This document shows, piece by piece, positions 16,293 to 22,904 of a stretch of 64,000 bases of DNA. The position numbers and the translations under genes are program-made. Where the stretch lies: positions 1-64,000 of the forward strand of contig NZ_JAHMHW010000024.1 of the NCBI RefSeq assembly GCF_020169515.1. The letters run 5' to 3'. Origin of the DNA: Paenibacillus vietnamensis (GTDB taxonomy: Bacteria; Bacillota; Bacilli; Paenibacillales; Paenibacillaceae). How positions within the stretch are numbered: the stretch's first letter is position 1; every line of letters starts with the position of its first letter. The notes beneath the pieces are model-generated. The model ran no database searches. It had not been told where the DNA came from and worked only from the letters and a program-made list of their open reading frames with translations.

Positions 16293-16319
16293 ACGATAGA
16301 GAGCCCGAGTGGCCTTTCA

Positions 16320-16345
16320 GCGCAGATTATATCTGCGCCTTTTTT
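16320..16345 (+). terminator. veg intrinsic terminator
   Basis: GCGCAGAT-TAT-ATCTGCGC (8 perfect pairs) followed by CTTTTTT. Confidence 0.93.
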
Positions 16346-16359
16346 AAAGGAGCGGAAAC

Positions 16360-16389
16360 GTATCGGAGTCTCGAATCCGAAGCATACTA
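16360..16389 (+). promoter_or_regulatory. sigma-G promoter of sspF
   Basis: GTATC (16360-16364), 18 bases, CATACTA (16383-16389). The -10 is the exact sigma-G consensus; the -35 has one departure. It lies 62 bases before the spore-protein gene sspF. Confidence 0.75.
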
Positions 16390-16418
16390 AGCCTGCAGCG
16401 GAGTGCTACAGGCTTTTT
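16389..16418 (+). terminator. second terminator downstream of veg, overlapping the sspF start site
   Basis: AGCCTGCAGC pairs with GCTACAGGCT (one mismatch, 5-base loop) and TTTTT follows. The left arm begins at the last base of the sspF -10 element, so transcripts starting from the sigma-G promoter would lack most of that arm and should escape this terminator, while read-through from veg would be stopped. Confidence 0.65.
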
Positions 16419-16450
16419 AATGTTAATGTCGGATAAGGGAGGAAATGCGA

Positions 16451-16636
16451 ATGAGCCGCAGAAGACGCAGTGTCATGTCGGAGCAGTTGAAATATGAGCT
16501 CGCCAAGGACCTCGGATTTTACGATACCGTGCAGCAGGAAGGCTGGGGCGGGATTCGCGCAAAGGATGCCGGCAATATGGTGAAGCGGGCTATCCAGCTC
16601 GCCGAGCAGGCGGCAGCCAAAAACAACGGACAATAG
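16451..16636 (+). CDS. sspF: small acid-soluble spore protein SspF (alpha/beta type)
   Basis: A 61-residue DNA-binding spore protein. MSEQLKYELAKDLGFYDTVQ and GGIRAKDAGNMVKRAI are the diagnostic family blocks; the start MSRRRR is very basic. I use the ATG at 16451, 7 to 8 bases after GGGAGGA; the ATG at 16445 is too close. The sigma-G promoter upstream fits forespore expression. It sits between veg and ispE as in B. subtilis. Confidence 0.95.
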   Translation: MSRRRRSVMSEQLKYELAKDLGFYDTVQQEGWGGIRAKDAGNMVKRAIQLAEQAAAKNNGQ

Positions 16637-16665
16637 TCCAAGCGAAAGCAGGAATAAAAAATGCT

Positions 16666-16718
16666 AAAAGCTAAGCAGCTGGAGCCGTTTGACGGTCATT
16701 TACCAGTGCTTAGCTTTT
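16666..16718 (+). terminator. sspF intrinsic terminator
   Basis: AAAAGCTAAGC and GCTTAGCTTTT are perfectly complementary over 11 bp, with an inner CTGG/CCAG helix; the T-rich right arm acts as the U tract. It may work in both directions. Confidence 0.85.
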
Positions 16719-16778
16719 ATTGCGTTCGTTTGATATAATGTTGGTTAAGCTAACGAAACGAACGGGTGAACTTATCGG

Positions 16779-17633
16779 ATGAAAATTTATGAAAAAGCTC
16801 CTGCCAAAATCAATCTGCTGCTCGACGTGCTGCGCAAGCGCGAAGACGGCTACCATGAAGTCGAAATGATTATGACAATGGTCGACCTTGCGGACCGCCT
16901 GGAAATGGAAGAGCTACCGAGAGACACAATCATCATCTCCAGTCAGGTCGGTTACATCCCTCTTGACGAGAAAAATTTGGCCTTTCAAGCAGCCAGGCTG
17001 ATCAAAGAACGATATGATGTCAAGCAAGGCGTATACATACACCTGGATAAGAAAATTCCTGTTGCCGCAGGCTTGGCCGGTGGAAGCAGCGATGCAGCCG
17101 CCGCACTCCGCGGTTTGAACAGGCTGTGGAAGCTGGAAATCCCGGAGGACGAGCTATGCCGGCTTGGTGCGGAGCTTGGCTCGGACGTGCCGTTCTGCGT
17201 AACGGGCGGCACCGCAATCGCCAGGGGCCGCGGTGAAGTGCTGGAGCATATTTCAAACCCTCCACAATGCTGGGTCGTGCTTGCAAAGCCGCCTATTAAC
17301 GTTTCGACAGCCGACGTTTACGGCCGGTTCCGCGTGAATGACCTGAAGGAGCATCCTTCGATCAGCCGGATGGCGGATGCGCTGGAGCGGGGCTCGTTCC
17401 CGGACATTTGCGACGGGCTTGGAAATGTGCTGGAGCGGGTGACGCTTGAGCTGTATCCGGAGGTCATGCAGCTGAAAGAGAGTATGATCCGTCTCGGAGC
17501 GGACGGCGTCCTGATGTCGGGAAGCGGACCGACCGTGTTCGGCCTGGTATCCAAGGAAGCCAAGCTTCCTCGCATTTATAACGGGCTTCGAGGCTTCTGC
17601 AAGGAAGTATATGTGGTAAGAATGCTCACATAG
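16779..17633 (+). CDS. ispE: 4-diphosphocytidyl-2-C-methyl-D-erythritol kinase
   Basis: A 284-residue GHMP kinase of the MEP isoprenoid pathway, phosphorylating the 2-OH of CDP-methylerythritol. N-terminal APAKINLLLDVL contains the active-site lysine, the glycine-rich ATP loop is PVAAGLAGGSSDAAAAL (about 90-106), LGSDVPFCVTGGTA has the catalytic aspartate and MSGSGPTVFG (about 248) is the third GHMP motif. A TATAAT at 16734-16739 is a probable -10. Confidence 0.96.
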   Translation: MKIYEKAPAKINLLLDVLRKREDGYHEVEMIMTMVDLADRLEMEELPRDTIIISSQVGYIPLDEKNLAFQAARLIKERYDVKQGVYIHLDKKIPVAAGLAGGSSDAAAALRGLNRLWKLEIPEDELCRLGAELGSDVPFCVTGGTAIARGRGEVLEHISNPPQCWVVLAKPPINVSTADVYGRFRVNDLKEHPSISRMADALERGSFPDICDGLGNVLERVTLELYPEVMQLKESMIRLGADGVLMSGSGPTVFGLVSKEAKLPRIYNGLRGFCKEVYVVRMLT

Positions 17634-17653
17634 GAAATACGTTTTTCTTGATT

Positions 17654-17698
17654 AAATCCGTATAAAAATGTTATATTGACATTATATTATTCGGATTT
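17654..17698. promoter_or_regulatory. inverted pair of PurBox-like sites before purR
   Basis: AAATCCGTATAA (from 17654) and, on the other strand, AAATCCGAATAA (ending at 17698) make an inverted repeat with 31 bases between the 7-bp cores. They resemble the Bacillus PurBox core (CCGAAC within an AT-rich flank), which PurR binds in inverted pairs. Autoregulation of purR is known in B. subtilis. Confidence 0.6.
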
Positions 17699-17715
17699 AG
17701 TGGGGGGAGATGTGT

Positions 17716-18558
17716 TTGAAAAAGTTAAAGCGGAGCTCGCGGTTGGTAGAAATGACTCAATATCTGCTAAGTCGACCCCACACGTTAATTTCACTGACAG
17801 CGTTTGCCGACCGTTATCAATCGGCTAAGTCTTCGATCAGCGAGGATTTGGCCATTATTAAAGAAGTGTTCGAGGAAGAAGGCATCGGTGAGCTTCATAC
17901 GCTAGCCGGAGCGGCAGGCGGAGTGAAATTTACACCCAAGATGCAGGAAGCCGCAGCTCTTACCATTATGACGGATATATGCCGCCAGTTAGAGCAGCCT
18001 GAGAGGGTTCTTCCAGGCGGTTATTTGTATATAACGGATATGCTGGGACAACCGGAACTCTTGGCGGATGTAGGAAGAATGTTCGCAACCGCATTTGCGG
18101 AGCGAAAGATCGATGTCATTATGACCGTGGAGACGAAAGGGATCCCGCTTGCCTACGCTACGGCCGCCTGTCTCAATATTCCTGTCGTCATCGTGCGGCG
18201 CGATAATAAGGTGACCGAAGGCTCGGCCGTGAGCATCAACTACGTGTCCGGCTCTACGAAGAGAATCCAGACGATGTCGCTTGCACGCCGGGCGCTGAAG
18301 GAGCAATCCCGCGTTCTGATCATCGACGACTTCATGAAGGCCGGCGGTACGATTCAAGGGATGATGGATTTACTGTTCGAATTTAAGGCAACGGTTGCAG
18401 GAGTCGGCGTTTTCGTCGAATCGGGCGAGGTTGAGCTGGAAGAGCGGCTGCTGGAGGATTACGTCTCGCTGGCCAAGCTGACGGCCGTAGACATGAAGAC
18501 AAAGCAGACGACGGTAGTACCCGGTAATTATTTTTCGAATGAAAGGCTGGGACAATAG
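17716..18558 (+). CDS. purR: purine operon repressor PurR
   Basis: A 280-residue repressor that releases DNA when PRPP binds. The N-terminal winged helix (about 1-72) begins KKLKRSSRLVEMTQYLL; the C-terminal phosphoribosyltransferase-like domain contains the PRPP loop VLIIDDFMKAGGT (about 198-210) and the RRDNKVTEGSAVS block typical of PurR. I start at TTG 17716, 6 bases after GGGGGGAG, because that gives MKKLKRSSRL as in the family. The stop shares a base with the ridA start. Confidence 0.95.
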   Translation: MKKLKRSSRLVEMTQYLLSRPHTLISLTAFADRYQSAKSSISEDLAIIKEVFEEEGIGELHTLAGAAGGVKFTPKMQEAAALTIMTDICRQLEQPERVLPGGYLYITDMLGQPELLADVGRMFATAFAERKIDVIMTVETKGIPLAYATAACLNIPVVIVRRDNKVTEGSAVSINYVSGSTKRIQTMSLARRALKEQSRVLIIDDFMKAGGTIQGMMDLLFEFKATVAGVGVFVESGEVELEERLLEDYVSLAKLTAVDMKTKQTTVVPGNYFSNERLGQ

Positions 18559-18953
18559 TGACGAAGAAGCAACCGACAGTGATTAATACGGATAAGGCGC
18601 CTGCGGCAATCGGACCTTATTCGCAAGCGATCCGGCTTGGCGGGTTATTGTTCACCTCCGGACAAATTCCGCTGGATGCATCCGGACAGCTTGTAGAAGG
18701 CGGCATCGAGGAGCAGACTCATCAGGTATTCCGTAATTTGGAGGCCGTGCTCGCCGCAGCCGGAGCCGGCTTCTCCGACGTTGTAAAGGCAACCGTATTC
18801 ATGAAAGACATGAACCAGTTTGCGACAATGAACGGTATCTATGCTTCTTATTTCGGAGAGCATAAGCCGGCCCGTTCGGCGGTCGAGGTAGCAAGGCTGC
18901 CAAAGGACGTTCTTGTCGAAATTGAAGTCATCGCATCGACAAATGTCGAATGA
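18558..18953 (+). CDS. ridA: RidA family enamine/imine deaminase (YabJ)
   Basis: A 131-residue Rid protein that hydrolyses reactive 2-aminoacrylate-type imines. Family marks: APAAIGPYSQAI near 12, LFTSGQIPLD near 30, the arginine in KPARSAVEVARLP near 107 that binds the carboxylate, and EIEVIA at the end. GTG start overlaps the purR stop by one base. The purR-yabJ pair is conserved, and YabJ was first reported as needed for adenine-mediated control of pur genes. Confidence 0.94.
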   Translation: MTKKQPTVINTDKAPAAIGPYSQAIRLGGLLFTSGQIPLDASGQLVEGGIEEQTHQVFRNLEAVLAAAGAGFSDVVKATVFMKDMNQFATMNGIYASYFGEHKPARSAVEVARLPKDVLVEIEVIASTNVE

Positions 18954-19018
18954 AAACGAAAAACCTTCAAATGGAAAAAAATATTTTAAATAGAGCATGA
19001 TTTTTCCAAAAAAATAGA

Positions 19019-19044
19019 AGGATTTTGCACAAAAACGTGGAAGT
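19019..19044 (+). promoter_or_regulatory. sigma-H promoter of spoVG
   Basis: AGGATTT (19019-19025) then GTGGAAGT (19037-19044) closely follows the B. subtilis spoVG sigma-H promoter (AGGATTT ... GTGGAATT). The A/T-rich stretch 18960-19018 corresponds to the upstream region where AbrB binds in B. subtilis. Confidence 0.8.
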
Positions 19045-19083
19045 ATACACCAAGTCTCTGATAGACAAAGGTGGTGAACACAA

Positions 19084-19365
19084 GTGCAAATTACTGATGT
19101 CAGACTCCGCCGTGTAAATTCGGAAGGGCGTATGAAGGCGATCGCATCCATTACTATTGACAATGAATTCGTGGTTCACGATATTCGTGTAATCGACGGT
19201 AACAATGGTATGTTCGTTGCAATGCCAAGCAAACGTACTCCGGATGGAGAATTTCGGGATATCGCTCATCCGATCTCTTCAACCACCCGGGAGAAAATCC
19301 AGGCTGCTGTTCTCGCCGAATACGAGCGTGCAGCGGAAGAAGTTGCGATTGAAGAAGGAGCTTAA
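19084..19365 (+). CDS. spoVG: septation regulator SpoVG
   Basis: A 93-residue RNA/DNA-binding regulator with roles in asymmetric septation and many other processes. The sequence is nearly the family consensus: MQITDVRLRRVNSEGRMKA, SITIDNEFVVHDIRVIDG, FVAMPSKRTPDGEFRDIAHP. GTG start with AAAGGTGGTG upstream. It follows a sigma-H promoter, linking it to the early sporulation phase, and AbrB from this window is its expected repressor. Confidence 0.97.
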   Translation: MQITDVRLRRVNSEGRMKAIASITIDNEFVVHDIRVIDGNNGMFVAMPSKRTPDGEFRDIAHPISSTTREKIQAAVLAEYERAAEEVAIEEGA

Positions 19366-19400
19366 CCAGAGCATTTCAGGATGTAAGGGAATGATCGGAG

Positions 19401-19429
19401 AAGAGAGCCGCGGCTCTCTTTTCTTTTTT
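19401..19429 (+). terminator. spoVG intrinsic terminator
   Basis: AAGAGAGCC-GC-GGCTCTCTT is fully palindromic and runs into TTTTCTTTTTT. Confidence 0.9.
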
Positions 19430-19458
19430 ATGGATAAAATTATTAGAATGATGAGACT

Positions 19459-19526
19459 CCGAAGGACGGCACAGATCCGAGCTGCTCAATGATGCAGCTA
19501 ACGGTTCGTGCGTAGCACCAGCCGAC
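19459..19526 (-). repeat. dispersed structured intergenic repeat, copy 2
   Basis: Read on the minus strand, these 68 bases match the first block of copy 1 (7039-7106) at 59 of 68 positions, including the AGCTGC/GCAGCT hairpin. The second block of copy 1 is missing here. It lies between the spoVG terminator and glmU, in opposite orientation to both genes, so it is not a fixed cis-regulator of the next gene. Confidence 0.75.
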
Positions 19527-19611
19527 CAGGAGGAACGTAAATATAAGAAATCAGCATTTTACGTTATAATAGGACTTATACTTCAATGCAGCAATTAGGG
19601 GGTTATCGATT

Positions 19612-21009
19612 TTGAAAGTGATGGCAATTGTACTCGCAGCTGGACAGGGTAAAAGAATGAAATCGAAATTATATAAGGTGCTTCACCCGGTTTGCGGAAA
19701 GCCGATGGTCGGCCATGTGCTGGATGCGGTGCGGGAAGCGGAGGCCGGCCGGACCGTTGTGGTTGTCGGTCATGGTGCGGAAGCAGTGAAGTCGTATTTG
19801 GGCGACGCGGCCGAGTATGTGCTGCAGGAGCAGCAGCTTGGCACGGGGCATGCGGTAAGGCAAGCCGAAGCGCTGCTCGGAGCGGAAGAGGGAACGACGA
19901 TCGTCATTTGCGGCGACACTCCGCTCGTGCAGGCTTCCACGATCAAGTCTATGCTGGAGCTGCATGCTTCAAGCGGGGCGGCAGCGACGGTGCTTACGGC
20001 ATCTTTCGATAATCCGACCGGCTATGGACGCGTCATCCGCGGCGAAGACGGCACGGTGCAGAGGATCGTGGAGCAGAAGGATTGCTCGCCGGAAGAAGCG
20101 GCAGTTAAAGAAATCAATACGGGTACCTACTGCTTCGATAACAAAAAACTGTTCGAGGCGCTTGCCAAGGTGACGAGCAACAACGCGCAGGGCGAATATT
20201 ATTTGACGGATGTTATCGGCATTTTCCGCGCGTCCGGCGAATCGGTTCAAGGCTATTGCACGGAAGATCTTGCGGAAGCAATCGGCGTCAATGACCGCAT
20301 CGCATTGTCCGAGGCGGAACGGTTCATGCGCGAGCGCATCAACCGCAAGCATTTGCTGAACGGCGTAACGCTGATTGATCCCGCGTCGACGTATATCGAG
20401 GCAGGCGTGCAGATCGGTCCGGACACGACGATCTATCCGGGTACGGTTCTGAGCGGATCGACGGTCATCGGCGAGGACTGCGTTATCGGACCGCAAGCGG
20501 ATATCGCGGACAGTAAGCTCGGAAGCAGCGTTTCGGTGAAATATTCGACGGTCGCGCAATCCGAGATCGGGGATGACTGCAGCGTCGGCCCTTATGCGAA
20601 TCTGCGTCCAAACTCGAAGCTTGGCACAGGCTGCAAAATCGGCGACTTCGTCGAGCTGAAAAACGCGTCGCTGGACGACGGCAGCAAGGTGTCCCATCTT
20701 AGCTACGTGGGCGATGCGATCGTCGGCAAAGACGTGAACATCGGCTGCGGCGCCATTACGGTCAATTATGACGGATACAATAAATCCGTGACGGAGATCG
20801 GCGATCACGCTTTTGTCGGAAGCAACGTGAATTTGATCGCTCCGGTGAAAATCGGCGATGGCGCCTACGTGGTAGCGGGCTCTACCGTGACGCAGGATGT
20901 GCCTGCGGGCGATCTGGCGATCGCGCGCGAGCGTCAGGTGAACAAACCGGGGTACGCGGAAAAAATCCGCGGGCGTGCCAAGGCGAAGAAAGAAAAGCAG
21001 CAGCAATAA
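19612..21009 (+). CDS. glmU: bifunctional GlcNAc-1-P uridyltransferase / GlcN-1-P acetyltransferase
   Basis: A 465-residue enzyme making UDP-GlcNAc for peptidoglycan and teichoic acids. The N-terminal nucleotidyltransferase has LAAGQGKRMKSKLYKVLHP (about 7-25) and the QLGTGHA and GDTPL motifs; the C-terminal left-handed beta helix (about 255-440) shows repeated hexapeptides such as IGPDTT, IGEDCV, IGDDCS and the acetyl-CoA site around NYDGYNK and HAFVGSN. TTG start, 9 bases after a G-rich site. A TATAAT at 19565-19570 is a probable -10. Confidence 0.97.
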   Translation: MKVMAIVLAAGQGKRMKSKLYKVLHPVCGKPMVGHVLDAVREAEAGRTVVVVGHGAEAVKSYLGDAAEYVLQEQQLGTGHAVRQAEALLGAEEGTTIVICGDTPLVQASTIKSMLELHASSGAAATVLTASFDNPTGYGRVIRGEDGTVQRIVEQKDCSPEEAAVKEINTGTYCFDNKKLFEALAKVTSNNAQGEYYLTDVIGIFRASGESVQGYCTEDLAEAIGVNDRIALSEAERFMRERINRKHLLNGVTLIDPASTYIEAGVQIGPDTTIYPGTVLSGSTVIGEDCVIGPQADIADSKLGSSVSVKYSTVAQSEIGDDCSVGPYANLRPNSKLGTGCKIGDFVELKNASLDDGSKVSHLSYVGDAIVGKDVNIGCGAITVNYDGYNKSVTEIGDHAFVGSNVNLIAPVKIGDGAYVVAGSTVTQDVPAGDLAIARERQVNKPGYAEKIRGRAKAKKEKQQQ

Positions 21010-21156
21010 GCGGAACGGGCCGTACGATGAGGTCTGGCTGGCAAGCTTCATTAAACCTTTCTAATAAAGTTTAATTACGGGTTGGAATGGGTAAGTTATA
21101 GGGAAATCACAATGCGTTGCCTATGCAGCTTCGCATATTTTTAGGAGGTTTCCACT

Positions 21157-21807
21157 ATGGCGATTGCGATGAAAGCGGACCAACGACCATGCTTAACGAA
21201 AGGCGAGCTGCGTCAATTGCGGCTCCAGGGGAAAGTCCCGGGCGTCATTTACGGCAAGAAAATTTCCGAGGCGGCGAACGTAACGGTAGACGTCAAAGAG
21301 CTTCAGTCGATTTTGCGGTCGCATCCCAATGCAATAATTGAGATCAATATTCCTACGGCCGGAAAGCAGTCTGTCATGGTATCGGATATCCAGCGGGATA
21401 CGCTGAACCGGCAGGTCATTCATGTCGATTTCCATCAAATCAACATGAATGAAAATGTGCGGGCCAATGTGCGTATTCATGCGGAAGGCGATTCGACCGG
21501 GGTTAGGGAAGGCGGAATCGTTCAAGTCATTCTTCATGAGATCGAAGTAGACTGTCTGCCAAGCAGCATTCCTGAGTCGATTACGGCGGATATTTCGTCG
21601 CTTGCCATGGGCGAGAGCCTGCTGGTCAGCGATTTGGCGCTCCCGAAGGGCGTCGTCGTTAATGCCGATCCCAACCAGGTAGTCGTTACGGTTCTGGCAC
21701 CGCAGAAGGATCTTACGGAGGAAGAAGCCGAAGCTCAGGCGGTGGAGACGGAAGAGGCCGAGTCCCGCTCGAAGGAAGCCCAGATGGAAGATACGAAGAG
21801 CTTGTAA
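21157..21807 (+). CDS. ctc: 50S ribosomal protein L25, general stress protein Ctc
   Basis: A 216-residue TL5/Ctc-type L25 that binds 5S rRNA. It has the N-terminal 5S-binding domain (about 1-95; LRLQGKVPGVIYGKK) and the longer C-terminal domain (about 96-190) of the CTC group, plus an acidic tail rich in E and A. TTAGGAGG precedes the ATG. In B. subtilis prs stands between glmU and ctc; here the 147-base gap (21010-21156) has no gene. Confidence 0.95.
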   Translation: MAIAMKADQRPCLTKGELRQLRLQGKVPGVIYGKKISEAANVTVDVKELQSILRSHPNAIIEINIPTAGKQSVMVSDIQRDTLNRQVIHVDFHQINMNENVRANVRIHAEGDSTGVREGGIVQVILHEIEVDCLPSSIPESITADISSLAMGESLLVSDLALPKGVVVNADPNQVVVTVLAPQKDLTEEEAEAQAVETEEAESRSKEAQMEDTKSL

Positions 21808-21944
21808 GCTGACATATACGGATATATGGAATGGCGCCGTCCTGCTTCAGGGCGGCGTTGTTTTGCTGCGGTGCGGAGCAAGCCGTTTACGCGCAAGTAC
21901 GGAGTGTGTTACATTGGTCCAAAGGCAAAGGAGTGAATGGAGCA

Positions 21945-22505
21945 ATGAGGTGGATTGCAGGACTGGGTAACCCCGGCACCGCTTATCAAGGTACAAGGCA
22001 TAACGTCGGCTTTATGGTCATTGACGAGCTGGCCAAACGATGGGGAATCAACGTAACGCAAAGCAAATGCAAAGCGTTGATCGGGGAGGGCAACGTCCAG
22101 GGCACGAAGGTCTTCCTGATTAAACCGATGACTTACATGAACTTATCGGGAGAATCGGTCCGCTCGTTCCTCGACTATTATAAAGGCGAAATCGCGGACG
22201 GGGTTATCGTCTACGACGATTTGGATACGGAGATCGGCAAGCTGCGGCTGCGGTACCAGGGCAGCGCCGGGGGCCACAATGGCATTAAATCGCTGATTCA
22301 ACATTTGGGAACGCAAACGTTCGACCGCGTCCGAATGGGCATTTCCCGCCCGCAACCGGGCAAGAATATTGCGGATTACGTGCTTTCTCCATTTCCTAAG
22401 AGCGAGCAGCAGCAGCTTGCGGAAATGATCTCCGCGGCGTGCGACGCGCTGGAGTTCAGGCTGAAGGCGCCGTTCGAGGAGACGATGGCAAAGTTTAACC
22501 GTTAA
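21945..22505 (+). CDS. pth: peptidyl-tRNA hydrolase (SpoVC)
   Basis: A 186-residue enzyme that frees tRNA from stalled peptides. The start block GLGNPGTAYQGTRHNVGF contains the catalytic histidine (H19), MTYMNLSGESV is the second conserved block, and the aspartate in VYDDLD (about 93) completes the site; GGHNGIKS near 110 binds tRNA. I start at ATG 21945 after AAAGGAG; an in-frame ATG at 21831 would add 38 residues without family support. Confidence 0.95.
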   Translation: MRWIAGLGNPGTAYQGTRHNVGFMVIDELAKRWGINVTQSKCKALIGEGNVQGTKVFLIKPMTYMNLSGESVRSFLDYYKGEIADGVIVYDDLDTEIGKLRLRYQGSAGGHNGIKSLIQHLGTQTFDRVRMGISRPQPGKNIADYVLSPFPKSEQQQLAEMISAACDALEFRLKAPFEETMAKFNR

Positions 22506-22568
22506 CCTTTTAAGATAGGCGATAACGGGCATACTGAAGGGTATAACGACTCTTCAGGAGGCATACAT

Positions 22569-22799
22569 ATGGCTGTAAACTATATTTGCAGACACTGCAA
22601 AACTTCGCTTGGGTCGCTGAGCGGGATGAATATTACCGAGCAGCAGCTCGGTTTCCATTTCTTGACCCCCGAAGAACGCAGCGATATAATAGCGTATAGC
22701 CCAAATGGCGATGTGACGGTGAAAGTGGTTTGCGATTATTGCCGCGAGGCGATGGACGCGAATCCGGAGCTCCATTTGGTAACGAATCCGCTTCAATGA
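22569..22799 (+). CDS. fin: anti-sigma-F factor Fin (YabK)
   Basis: A 76-residue zinc protein that binds RNA polymerase to shut down sigma-F as sigma-G takes over. Two cysteine pairs, CRHC (7-10) and CDYC (about 56-59), form the zinc site, with family block GFHFLTPEERSDIIAY between. TCAGGAGG precedes the ATG. A GGGCATACT at 22527-22535 could be a sigma-F -10 but I find no good -35. The pth-fin-mfd order is standard. Confidence 0.94.
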   Translation: MAVNYICRHCKTSLGSLSGMNITEQQLGFHFLTPEERSDIIAYSPNGDVTVKVVCDYCREAMDANPELHLVTNPLQ

Positions 22800-22815
22800 C
22801 GGATGAATCATACTT

Positions 22816-22846
22816 GAGCCTTAGCGGTCGGCTGAGGCTTCTTTTC
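22816..22846 (+). terminator. terminator after fin
   Basis: GAGCCTTAG pairs with CTGAGGCTT (one G-T pair) and is followed by CTTTTC; the T tract is short. Confidence 0.6.
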
Positions 22847-22904
22847 AATGTAGAGGGAGCATCCGTATCCTTTCTCCCATTACAGAAACGGGGTGTCACA
22901 AAAG

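Noticed and set aside
19969..21051. 360-codon minus-strand frame opposite glmU
   Set aside because: It is the shadow of a GC-rich coding sequence, rich in R, H and D without family features; glmU on the plus strand is certain.
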